Of a stretch of DNA of 64,000 bases, positions 7,608-15,937 are shown piece by piece (the first letter of the stretch is position 1; each line of letters starts with the position of its first letter). The DNA comes from Paenibacillus sp. FSL R5-0912 (GTDB lineage Bacteria; Bacillota; Bacilli; Paenibacillales; Paenibacillaceae): contig NZ_CP009282.1 in NCBI RefSeq assembly GCF_000758605.1, forward strand, positions 4,092,001 through 4,156,000. Reading direction: 5' to 3'. Below the pieces are notes generated by a model that saw nothing but the letters and a program-made list of their open reading frames with translations, did no database searches and was not told where the DNA came from. Made by a program: the position numbers and the translations under genes.

Positions 7608-8912
7608 TCAGCTTGCTCCTTTTCTGATGATAATGCTGGTATTGATTCCTCCGAAGCCGTAGGAATTGCTAAGCCCATAAGTAAATCCCGCCGGTTCCGC
7701 CAGGCTGGAAGCGAAATAGTGCTCACGGCTGATGGGGTCCTCCAGAGAGGGCAGCGGATGAAGGAAATTCCCCTGCAGCTGAAGGATCGTAGCCACGGCT
7801 TCCACCACTCCGGCTGCATACAGGCAATGTCCGGTCAGCGCTTTGGTCGAATTCAACCGGATGTGACTTAGCTGGCCGCCAAACACCCGTGAGATTGATT
7901 TCAGCTCCGTCACATCCCCCAACGGTGTAGAAGTGCCATGCGCATTGATGTAATCAATGACAGAGGGGGCGATTCCGGCGGTGTGGAGCGCCTGCTCCAT
8001 CGTCCGCACCTGTCCATCTTCGCTCGGGTCAGACAGGCTGTGTCCGTCCAGAGCAGCCGCCCCGCCGGCTATAGTTGCCAGTACCTCCACTTGCCGGGCC
8101 TCAGCACTGTCCTCCCCCTCCAGGATCAGGCAGGCGGAAGCCTGTCCGAAGATGAAGCCTTCATGCCTGCTGTCGAACGGCCGGCACGCCGCGGCGGGTG
8201 CATCATGGAAGCTGCGGCCTCCGTACGCCCCAATATTGAGGAAGCCCTGCAGCTCCAGCGGGGACAGATCGGCCAAAGGTCCGATAACCATACAGACATC
8301 GACAATCCCGAGCTGGATTATTTGCGCTGCCCTCAGCACCGCCGCATTGCCGCTGGCTGAGGCGCCGCCAACCGTCGCCCCCTCTCCCTGAATGCCGAAC
8401 ATTTCACTAAGTACCCCAAGCTGATGGGTATCCATGTAATTCAGCGCATATCTGGGATGGAGCAGCTCCAGCTGGTGTCCGCATTCCATCATTGCTGCAT
8501 AGCTGACCGCCGGAGAAATATTGCTTCCGGCAATGATCAGGCCGATCCGCTCTGCCTCCGGCCTGCTTACATTCAGCTTCGCCTGCTGCCATGCCTCAGC
8601 CCCGGCCAGCGCCGAGGCCTTGACCGACTTGCCGGAAATTCTGAACAAGCGGCCGGCGTTCCGGGATAAATCCCCTTCATAGCGGCCGAAGGATTCCTGC
8701 AGCCCTTCCCCGCTCAGCTCAGCACCGATCAGCGGCTGTCCGTCCGCATAGGTTAATCCTGAAAGATAGCCAATTCCGCTGCGGCCGTCTTTCAGGGACC
8801 GCCCGAAGGCTTCCACACCGCTTGCTGCCGGGCTGAGGATACCCATCCCGGTGACGGTCACCAGGCGGAAATCCTCAAACCGCCAGCCGGCTGCACCGTT
8901 ATAGATTCTCAT
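7608..8912 (-). CDS. Decarboxylating ketosynthase with Cys-to-Ser active site (PksF-like)
   Basis: A 434-residue free KS. The nucleophile position reads GGASASGN, with Ser185 in place of the usual Cys, while His325 (NAHGTST) and His362 (ALTGHCLYAAG) are kept. This is the pattern of PksF-type enzymes, which decarboxylate malonyl-ACP to acetyl-ACP rather than condense. The product is the acetyl donor for the HMGS homologue. The ATG at 8912 overlaps the 3' end of the donor ACP gene by 14 bases, so translation is probably coupled; no strong ribosome binding site is seen, and a GTG in the LVTVTGMG region is a possible alternative start. Function is well supported by both residues and context. Confidence 0.92.
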   Translation of the reverse strand: MRIYNGAAGWRFEDFRLVTVTGMGILSPAASGVEAFGRSLKDGRSGIGYLSGLTYADGQPLIGAELSGEGLQESFGRYEGDLSRNAGRLFRISGKSVKASALAGAEAWQQAKLNVSRPEAERIGLIIAGSNISPAVSYAAMMECGHQLELLHPRYALNYMDTHQLGVLSEMFGIQGEGATVGGASASGNAAVLRAAQIIQLGIVDVCMVIGPLADLSPLELQGFLNIGAYGGRSFHDAPAAACRPFDSRHEGFIFGQASACLILEGEDSAEARQVEVLATIAGGAAALDGHSLSDPSEDGQVRTMEQALHTAGIAPSVIDYINAHGTSTPLGDVTELKSISRVFGGQLSHIRLNSTKALTGHCLYAAGVVEAVATILQLQGNFLHPLPSLEDPISREHYFASSLAEPAGFTYGLSNSYGFGGINTSIIIRKGAS

Positions 8913-9138
8913 GCAGGAAATCTACGACCTCACCGATATTCTTCAGGCTCCCGAACTGCAGCAGCGGGATCTTAATATTCAACTCATCCATGGTGTCGGA
9001 AATAATATCAAAGCGGTCAATGGAGTTCGCGCCGAGGTCCTTCATGCTTACTTCTCTCTGAATCTGCTCGGTGGTCAAATCCGGCAGGATATCGATCATT
9101 TTACTCTTCATAATTTCCAGTACCTGGTCTTTGTTCAT
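8899..9138 (-). CDS. Donor acyl carrier protein of beta-branching cassette (AcpK-like)
   Basis: A 79-residue ACP with Ser39 in KDLGANSIDRFDI. The start at 9138 overlaps the stop of the AT-ER gene as ATGA, and an AGGAGAGG site lies 7 bases upstream. A longer frame to 9276 would run far into the AT gene and is rejected. It sits directly before the decarboxylating KS, HMGS homologue and ECH1 genes, the standard place for the ACP that carries malonyl, then acetyl, for beta-branching. The motif GANSIDR differs clearly from the in-line ACPs (GFDSIS, GVDSIS), as expected for a dedicated donor ACP. Confidence 0.92.
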   Translation of the reverse strand: MNKDQVLEIMKSKMIDILPDLTTEQIQREVSMKDLGANSIDRFDIISDTMDELNIKIPLLQFGSLKNIGEVVDFLHENL

Positions 9139-12100
9139 ACGAGAACCTCTCCTTTTATGATCTGGGCAGCCCCGTTCATCATTGTGACGGCAATCTCGCC
9201 AGCCCGGCGGTTTCTCCAGGCTTCCAGCGGTGTTCCCTTCACCCACTGGTTGAAGGCTCCCATGGCCGGACCGCACATAATGCTGTAATTGACCTTATTG
9301 GCGGATTCACCGGCGATGGCGGATGCTTTGCCTTTGGCGATATACCATTTGAAGACGGCCGCAAGCTGCTGCTTCGAATCACCCTGGACAGCTGCTTTCT
9401 CCTCCGCAGACATTCCACGCTTGCATACCTCCAGGACGTCCGTCATCGGCTGGCCGAAATATTTGTCTTCCAGCTGAGACTTCGTCTTGCTGTCCAGCTG
9501 TGCAATAGAGCCGGTATTGCGGTACAGCTCATACAATTTGTTGGCTCTTGCCGAGAAGAACAACCCCTTCTTGAGCACCTGGGCCTTGCCGCCCAGCTCG
9601 AACAGCTCCAGGGAAGGGACATAGGCCATGTCGTAGACATTCACCTGCTCCAGAAGCTCCTTCACCTCCGGGCTTGCGCCGCTCTCCACCGTGCATTGAT
9701 TAATCGATCCGGTCAAAATAAAGTCTGCGCCCATCAGGAATACGCCAGCTGCAGCTTCCGGGGTTCCAATCCCTCCAGCGGCACCGATGTGCATCTCCTG
9801 CACCGGAGCGAAGGTACGGGACAATTCCTTCTTCAGACGCAGTAGCGTCGGCAACAGGCTGATGAGATTGGCCTGATCGGTCGGTCCTGCCGAATCACCT
9901 GCTGCGCAAAGATCATCCGCCACCGGAACTAACCGGGCCAGCTCTGCCTGCTCTGCCGTAATCTGCCGGTCAGCCAGCAGCTTGTCCACGATACGGGCCG
10001 GAGCCGGAAGCATGAACAGTGTAGCGATATCCGGCCGGGATACCTTGGCAATGATCCGGTTGGCACGGCGCACAGATCCATCCTCCGCTCTCGTAAGTCC
10101 CAGCAAACGGTACTTTACAAGCGCCGGTGTCAGGGTGAGGTACGAGGAGGCTTCAACCAATTGAATCTTCTCTCTCAATAGAAGATCTATCAGCTCCTCT
10201 TCCCGGTTCGGATAGATCGGATGATAGGTTACGGCAACCCCAATAGATTTGCTGTTCCCCAGCTCCCGGCGGATATGGCGGATGGCATCTGCAAGCTCTG
10301 CCGGCTTCATCCCGCCTGCGCCCAGAAAAGCGAGACAGCCTGTCTTGCCAGCCTGTACAACCAGTTCTGAGGAGGAGATTCCGTCATTCATCCCTCCCAG
10401 CAAATACGCATAATCCAGTCCGTAGCGCTGCTTGAATGCCGCGCTTCCGAGCCGGGTTCCGGTGAAGGCAGTCTGTACCAGCGCCTCTTCCTGCGTCTGG
10501 ACAGGCTCCGGCTCCACTGTGAAATCTGCGGCCGGAGCTTCAACTACAGCAGGCTCAGCTGTGTTCAGAGCTTCAATTGCTGCATCGGACTCAGCCGTTT
10601 CCGGCGCTGTCTCGGCTTCGGCAGTTGATGCCGATTCGGCAAATAACAGCCGGGCCTCGGCGGCATCATCCACGATCAGCGGCTCCGCTTCCCGTTTGAT
10701 TTTGCTGACCAAGCCTGCGATGACGTGACCCGGGCCGATCTGGGTCAGCTCCATTTCGGGGTGTCTGCCCATGAGGTAACGGACCGATTCGGACCATTTC
10801 ACGCTGCTGACCATCTGCTCTGTCATGTAATGTACGGCATCACCTACGGAATAAGGCCGCGCCGTCAAGTTGGCGATAACCGGAATAGAGGGCGGAGCGA
10901 ACTCGAACTGGCTGAGGAACTCCTGAAATTGCAGCGCCGAGCTGCGCATATACCGGGAGTGGAAGGCGCCGCTGACATTCAGAACGACATAAGCAGAAGC
11001 TCCATTCTGTTCAAAAATCTCTTTGGCGGCCTGCACATCCTCCATCAGCCCCGAAAGGGCAATCTGCGTAGGCGTATTCAGGTTGGCCACATCCAGCTTA
11101 TCGAGGCGGTGGTCGGCGAGAATCCGGTGAATGGCTTCCTCGGTCAGCCCGATGACGGCGGCCATACCGCCACCGGTCGCCGTGTTCATGAGCGCGCCTC
11201 TCTTTTGCACAATCTTAAGTCCGGTCTCGAAATCGAACACGCCTGCCGCATACAGCGCACTGTACTCGCCTAAGCTGTGTCCGGCTACGAAATCGGGAGC
11301 CTCCCCGGAATCCCGCAGCTCCTTAAGGTAGGACAAGACATTAACGACATAGAGCGCGGGCTGCGTATAAGCGGTAGTATCCAGCAGCCTGCTGCTGTTC
11401 TTCAGACATAGCTCTTCAATGGAGTAGCCCAGCACCCGGTCGGCAATCGCGGTGTATTCGGGGAACTCCTTGAACAGTGTGCCTCCCATACCCATGAATT
11501 GCGCGCCCTGTCCCGGGAATAAATAAGACTTCATCTTCATCTTCGCCTCCCACGCTTCTTTCTTAAGGTTCATTTGCCCATACTCAGCCACGATCTCATT
11601 CAGCTTCTTCAGCTCGCTGCCCATTGGCGTAATCACAGAGCGTACCTGCCGGGCCTGCGGCTGCTCCAGAATGTATTTACTGAAATTCTCCAGCGTACCC
11701 GACGGACCCAGGTCGAGAAACAGCCGCTCCCCGCCGGAGGACAGGCTCTCCAGTGCACCGCGGAAATTCATCGGCTTCCTTAGCACATCCCACAAAAAGG
11801 ACTCTCCCACAGCCTGCACGCTCCCCCCGGTCATAGCCGATACCAGACGGACTCCCCGGGCTGGAGTCTTATAGTCAATCTTCTGCAAATATGTACGGTA
11901 AGGCTCCTCCAGTTCATCGATGGAAGCGGAATGAAAGGCATAGTTCACAGGCAGCTTCAGACTGGCGATGTTACGTTCCTTGATGAACTGCTGGATCTCT
12001 TTGACATGCTCGCGTTTGCAGGCGATTGTAAAATGCTTCTCAAAGTTCACAGCAATCAGCTCCGAGCGGGTGTTCAGCTCCGCATTCCCGTGATACAGCT

Positions 12101-12533
12101 GTTCATTGTCCAGAATGGCAATCATCGCACCGGTTTTGCAGGTCTTTTTGAGCAGCTCGACCTGCTTCACGATAAGCTCCAGCGCTTGCTCAGCCGTCAG
12201 CACCCCAGCCACCGCCAGCGCCACATATTCCCCCAGGCTAACCCCCAGCGTATAGCGGGGAGTCATTCCCTCAGCCTTCAATGTCTCCGCCAGCGCATAT
12301 TGAACCATGAAGATCGCAGGATGGGTATACAGGATATCCTCGAATCTGGAACCCTTGCGCTTGGTGTTGAGATATAGCTCTTCTATTACGCTTTTGCCGG
12401 TCAAATCATGAAAAATACGGTCCAGCTGTTCCATGGCTTGACGAAACACAGGCTGATTCTCGTATAATTCAAGACCCATTTTGTTGTATTGCGAGCCTTG
12501 CCCGGAGAACATAAACACCATTTCACTGTGCAT
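9135..12533 (-). CDS. Trans-acting acyl hydrolase-acyltransferase-enoyl reductase fusion
   Basis: An 1132-residue protein with three domains. AT1 (about 4-300) has GVSLGEY with Ser99 and His201 (NYAFHS), but the Arg that binds the malonyl carboxylate is missing (KQVELLKK). AT2 (about 333-625) has GHSLGEY with Ser420, Arg445 in QKRGALM, and His524 (GAFHSRYM), so it is the malonyl transferase serving all AT-less modules. AT1 is then best read as the proofreading acyl hydrolase known from PedC-like proteins. An Ala/Glu-rich linker (about 635-685) leads to a PfaD-type FMN enoyl reductase (about 686-1130, starting GGMNDGISSSELVVQAG), which would act in trans on one or more modules. AGGAGG lies 7 bases before the ATG. 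Confidence 0.95.
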   Translation of the reverse strand: MHSEMVFMFSGQGSQYNKMGLELYENQPVFRQAMEQLDRIFHDLTGKSVIEELYLNTKRKGSRFEDILYTHPAIFMVQYALAETLKAEGMTPRYTLGVSLGEYVALAVAGVLTAEQALELIVKQVELLKKTCKTGAMIAILDNEQLYHGNAELNTRSELIAVNFEKHFTIACKREHVKEIQQFIKERNIASLKLPVNYAFHSASIDELEEPYRTYLQKIDYKTPARGVRLVSAMTGGSVQAVGESFLWDVLRKPMNFRGALESLSSGGERLFLDLGPSGTLENFSKYILEQPQARQVRSVITPMGSELKKLNEIVAEYGQMNLKKEAWEAKMKMKSYLFPGQGAQFMGMGGTLFKEFPEYTAIADRVLGYSIEELCLKNSSRLLDTTAYTQPALYVVNVLSYLKELRDSGEAPDFVAGHSLGEYSALYAAGVFDFETGLKIVQKRGALMNTATGGGMAAVIGLTEEAIHRILADHRLDKLDVANLNTPTQIALSGLMEDVQAAKEIFEQNGASAYVVLNVSGAFHSRYMRSSALQFQEFLSQFEFAPPSIPVIANLTARPYSVGDAVHYMTEQMVSSVKWSESVRYLMGRHPEMELTQIGPGHVIAGLVSKIKREAEPLIVDDAAEARLLFAESASTAEAETAPETAESDAAIEALNTAEPAVVEAPAADFTVEPEPVQTQEEALVQTAFTGTRLGSAAFKQRYGLDYAYLLGGMNDGISSSELVVQAGKTGCLAFLGAGGMKPAELADAIRHIRRELGNSKSIGVAVTYHPIYPNREEELIDLLLREKIQLVEASSYLTLTPALVKYRLLGLTRAEDGSVRRANRIIAKVSRPDIATLFMLPAPARIVDKLLADRQITAEQAELARLVPVADDLCAAGDSAGPTDQANLISLLPTLLRLKKELSRTFAPVQEMHIGAAGGIGTPEAAAGVFLMGADFILTGSINQCTVESGASPEVKELLEQVNVYDMAYVPSLELFELGGKAQVLKKGLFFSARANKLYELYRNTGSIAQLDSKTKSQLEDKYFGQPMTDVLEVCKRGMSAEEKAAVQGDSKQQLAAVFKWYIAKGKASAIAGESANKVNYSIMCGPAMGAFNQWVKGTPLEAWRNRRAGEIAVTMMNGAAQIIKGEVLV

Positions 12534-12559
12534 TACGGTACCTCCTGAATTTGAGCAGC

Positions 12560-13237
12560 TTATTTGAAATCAAAAACTCTGGCATTGTTCTTTCTGTTCC
12601 TGTATTTCACAAAATGATTGATGTCATCGATTTGGAAATACAGATTTCTTTTATAGAGATAGCTCATCTCTTTGCCCGGCGGATCGCCGAAGGAATGGCC
12701 CGGGAAAACACGCACATGTGCCGGAATCAGCCGGATCAGCCGGTGGATGCTGTAATACATATCCTCTGCCGAGCCCCCCTCGCTGTCGCATAAGCCGCAG
12801 CCTTCGATAAATACCGTATCCCCGGAGAAAAGGTTGTCTTCACCCCAGTAGCAGACACTTCCCTGCGTATGCCCGGGAGTCACCAGACAAGTAATCTGGG
12901 TGTCACCGATACGTATCCGGTCCATGTCTTCAACGGTTCTGAGCCGGGTGCAGCGGTATCTGTAGTAGTCCGCCTCTGTTCTGGAAATATAGACCGATGG
13001 GTGATAGAGCATTTCCAGTTTTTTGACCATATTGGTGTGATCGAAATGAGAATGCGTCAGCAGTACAGCCTCCAGGGAAGCGCCCTGCTTCTCCAAAATC
13101 TGAATCATCTGCGATACATCCCAGGACGGATCAACAACAAAAGCTTTACGGGAGGTCTTGTCAATTCCGAGATAAGCGTAGTTAGAAAAAGTCATACACT
13201 GCGTTTTGATGGTAAACAGATCATACGTTGCTTCCAT
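12560..13237 (-). CDS. Metallo-beta-lactamase-fold hydrolase (PksB-like)
   Basis: A 225-residue glyoxalase II-type hydrolase. The metal ligands are in place: H62, H64, D66 and H67 in THSHFDH, H123 in PGHTQGS, D140 in SGDTVF and H181 in FPGHSFG. PksB-like hydrolases are common companions of Bacillota trans-AT PKSs, and a thioester-hydrolysing or tailoring role is usually proposed but not proven. A frame opens at 13267, but GAGGAGG 5 bases before the ATG at 13237 sets the start. It is the first gene after a 141-base gap with a good promoter, so it probably leads the transcript for the trans-acting genes. Confidence 0.92.
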   Translation of the reverse strand: MEATYDLFTIKTQCMTFSNYAYLGIDKTSRKAFVVDPSWDVSQMIQILEKQGASLEAVLLTHSHFDHTNMVKKLEMLYHPSVYISRTEADYYRYRCTRLRTVEDMDRIRIGDTQITCLVTPGHTQGSVCYWGEDNLFSGDTVFIEGCGLCDSEGGSAEDMYYSIHRLIRLIPAHVRVFPGHSFGDPPGKEMSYLYKRNLYFQIDDINHFVKYRNRKNNARVFDFK

Positions 13238-13242
13238 GTCCG

Positions 13243-13249
13243 CCTCCTC
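13243..13249 (-). promoter_or_regulatory. Ribosome binding site of the metallo-hydrolase gene
   Basis: GAGGAGG on the minus strand, 5 bases before the ATG at 13237. It selects this start over the in-frame start at 13267, which has no such site. Confidence 0.7.
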
Positions 13250-13298
13250 GAAAATCTGGTTTGTCATATTTCCACAATTTTCTTGATGAATCTACTAA

Positions 13299-13328
13299 AT
13301 TATCATCTACGATTTCCTTCAATGTCAA
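13299..13328 (-). promoter_or_regulatory. Predicted sigma-A-type promoter for the trans-acting gene set
   Basis: In the AT-rich 141-base gap between the protein H gene and the metallo-hydrolase gene, the minus strand carries TTGACA (13328-13323), an 18-base spacer and GATAAT (13304-13299). This is a near-consensus vegetative promoter. Transcription would begin near 13292, giving a leader of about 55 bases before the ATG at 13237. It would allow the MBL/AT/beta-branching genes to be expressed apart from the PKS genes. No hairpin with a T-run is seen between the stop at 13379 and this promoter, so read-through from the PKS genes is also expected. Confidence 0.6.
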
Positions 13329-13378
13329 TGAATGTTTATGCTGTATAATGTTAAAATTAGTATCATATTTTTGAATTT

Positions 13379-15937
13379 TTACCTTTTATGCGCTGCGACA
13401 AGAACACAGTCGGCCATAAAGCGCCGTTCATCGTCGCCAGGGAAGACCTGAATGTCCTGATAACCGGCATTCGTGAATACTTTCTCCCAGGCATACGGGT
13501 CAATAATCGGAGATTTATCGCGCAGGCTCCGGTCCTCGAACATCCACCAGCCTTCCGCCAACCCCCAGACCATATCCACCCAGCGCAGGCGTTTGCAGGC
13601 CTCAATCAGCAGCATCAGACCATCCGGCACAAGCAGCTGCCGCAGATTAGCCAGCGTTCCGCCGATATCTTTAGTGGCATGAACCACATTCAGCCCGAGC
13701 ACAACATCAAAGCTGTACAGTGCCAGGCCCTGCTCCGCCGGATTTTTGCTGATATCAAAAGTCTTAAAGCGCAGGGAAGTGAATTCGGGCTCATCCTTCG
13801 CCTTGTTAATAAAATACTCGCCGATATCGGTGAAATAGTAGTTCACATTCGGGAGTTCTGCCAGATCCAGCAGCTGCCGGGTCAAGAGTCCGGTTCCGCC
13901 GCCGACCTCAAGGATATTAAGCGGCCCGCCGCCTCCATCCCTGGAGATCAGCATGGAGAGAATATCATGCACCACCCGGGCATAGACCCGTTCCCTGCCA
14001 TGCTCCACGGTATCCCGGTTGCTCCGCTCCAGGGCGTCAGAGCTGCCCTTAGGGAACAGCACGCTGACCGGAGGGACCCGTCCGCTAAGCGCATCCTTAT
14101 AATTGCCGGTGCAATAATCCAGGAACTGGAGCATCCCCCGGAACTCAGGGAAATCCTGCAGACAGGCCTCATACAGCTCCTGCGGCTGGGGAATCTCCGC
14201 TTCGGCCTTGATGAATTTGACGCGGCTGTTCAGCAGCTTCACTACACCGTCTTCTGCCAGCATGTCGATCATGCAGTCCAGCAGCTTGGTATACCCGGGG
14301 AGGATCTTCAGCCGCTTCACCCACTCTGTCCGGTCATGAATCGTGCCGGGAGTGGTGTCGAGACCGCACTGCCTGATATAACGGTAGGCATAGCTCATGC
14401 ACAGCTCATTCAGACGCTCTTCCAGTCCCTCGTAGCCTTCGATTCCCCGTATATTCAGCTCTGCTCTACGCAATTGCTCAGCATCCAGAATTTGCGCATA
14501 GCTGTCCCGCAGGCTGAAGGGTTCAGCCTCCGGCCGGAAGATGAACTCTTCCATCGCCCGGTGCAGCTGCTCATGATGCGTCATGAACAGGAAGTGGGCG
14601 GCATCTTCCATTTCAACGCAGCGGGCCCCCGGAATTGCAACTGCCATTTCCTTGGATTGCCGGGTATTGATGATGGTGTCGTTCTTGCCATAAACGATCA
14701 GTACAGGCACCTGAATGCGGCCGATCAGCTGGATGGTCGAGTAGCTTTTGTGATTGCCGGGCAGATAATATTCCATGTACTTCGTGAAAATCTGCTTGTT
14801 GATGCTCTTCCCGTATTCCATCAGCTCCAGGGAATCCAGTCCCCGCTCGACTGCTTCAAGATCCTTCTTCATCGCTGCGTCGGCATTCATTTGCGGATTC
14901 TCATTGACGATTTCATAGATGGAGCTGACCAGGATCAGGCTGGAAACCCGCTCCGGATACTCCACGCTGAACGTTTGCCCGACGAGTCCCCCCCAGGAAA
15001 TGCCGACAAAATCCACCGGCCCACTCACTCCCAGATTGTCCAGCACCTCCGCAATCACCTTGACCCTGTGCTCCAGCGAGTAATTGTCAATATCCTCACT
15101 GAGTCCGCAGCCCGGATTATGGATACTGATGACCCGGCAGCGGCTTGAGAAATAATCGAGCTGATGCAGAATCATCGGCGAAGCCATACCCACACCTCCG
15201 ACAATGACCAGCGGCTTGCCCTGACCGGAGATTACTACCTCCATCTTCTGACCGGCCGAGGTATTCACCAGCAGCTGGATGTATTTGTGCGGGACGCTAT
15301 CCAGCTCAGCAGTGGACAGCGGAGGATAACCCGTCCCGGGAGCGTTGATGGAGGAGTCGGCAAGCTTGCTCCAGAAGTCGAGGAAAAAGGTATCTGCACT
15401 GTTGACCAGCCACAGGAAATCCTGCCGGGCAGGGATCAATTGCCCAGTCTCAGCGGGGCTTTGAGAAGGCAGGTGGCCCGTTGGCTGTACAGCAGGCTCC
15501 CCGCTGAAGCTGACGTCTGCACCGGAGGTTTGGGTCAGTAGAAACCCGGTTAAGGTGTGGATTGTGCTGTATTCAAAGAAGACATCCAGGGGAAAGCTGA
15601 ATCCCAGCTTCTCTGTCAGATAGCTGTGAAAGGCCGTGAAGCTGATGGAATCAAACCCAAAGCTTTTCCAGTCGGCATCCGGGTGGATTTTGCCCGCCGG
15701 TACCTTAAGCAGCGTGGCTACTCCCTCCACCAGGAGCTTGTTCAATTGCGAGCCCAAATCCTGCCGGTCCCCAGGAACCGCGTTAAGCGGATCCTCCTGA
15801 ATCGGCGGCTGCGGCTGATGCTGTGGCTGGCCTGCAGGACGCTGACTGTTCTCCCTGATGATCTTCAATGCTTCCTCCGGAGACATTTGCTGGTTCTCCA
15901 CCAGCTTTAACAACTGCATTCTCGAATAGGTGCTCAT
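13379..15937 (-). CDS. PKS protein H: ACP-thioesterase-methyltransferase, chain release
   Basis: An 852-residue last assembly-line protein. Order: N-terminal docking hairpin (STYSRMQLLKLVENQQMSPE, about 2-30); ACP (about 60-140) with Ser97 in FGFDSISF; alpha/beta-hydrolase thioesterase (about 235-500) with Ser314 in FVGISWGG, Asp in GKNDTI and His in EDAAHFLF; a helical region (about 505-650); and a class I SAM methyltransferase (about 650-852) with LEVGGGTG, LGLNVVHATKDI and GLAEGWWMFED. The TE would release the chain as acid or lactone. A methyltransferase after the TE is out of the normal order. C- or O-methylation cannot be told. The ATG at 15937 overlaps the protein G stop as ATGA; the longer frame to 16009 is rejected. 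Confidence 0.92.
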   Translation of the reverse strand: MSTYSRMQLLKLVENQQMSPEEALKIIRENSQRPAGQPQHQPQPPIQEDPLNAVPGDRQDLGSQLNKLLVEGVATLLKVPAGKIHPDADWKSFGFDSISFTAFHSYLTEKLGFSFPLDVFFEYSTIHTLTGFLLTQTSGADVSFSGEPAVQPTGHLPSQSPAETGQLIPARQDFLWLVNSADTFFLDFWSKLADSSINAPGTGYPPLSTAELDSVPHKYIQLLVNTSAGQKMEVVISGQGKPLVIVGGVGMASPMILHQLDYFSSRCRVISIHNPGCGLSEDIDNYSLEHRVKVIAEVLDNLGVSGPVDFVGISWGGLVGQTFSVEYPERVSSLILVSSIYEIVNENPQMNADAAMKKDLEAVERGLDSLELMEYGKSINKQIFTKYMEYYLPGNHKSYSTIQLIGRIQVPVLIVYGKNDTIINTRQSKEMAVAIPGARCVEMEDAAHFLFMTHHEQLHRAMEEFIFRPEAEPFSLRDSYAQILDAEQLRRAELNIRGIEGYEGLEERLNELCMSYAYRYIRQCGLDTTPGTIHDRTEWVKRLKILPGYTKLLDCMIDMLAEDGVVKLLNSRVKFIKAEAEIPQPQELYEACLQDFPEFRGMLQFLDYCTGNYKDALSGRVPPVSVLFPKGSSDALERSNRDTVEHGRERVYARVVHDILSMLISRDGGGGPLNILEVGGGTGLLTRQLLDLAELPNVNYYFTDIGEYFINKAKDEPEFTSLRFKTFDISKNPAEQGLALYSFDVVLGLNVVHATKDIGGTLANLRQLLVPDGLMLLIEACKRLRWVDMVWGLAEGWWMFEDRSLRDKSPIIDPYAWEKVFTNAGYQDIQVFPGDDERRFMADCVLVAAHKR

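Noticed and set aside
13388..15148. 586-residue open frame on the plus strand
   Set aside because: It is antisense to the ACP-TE-MT gene, has no ribosome binding site or known motif, and is Leu/Gln/His-rich as expected from a reversed GC-rich coding frame.
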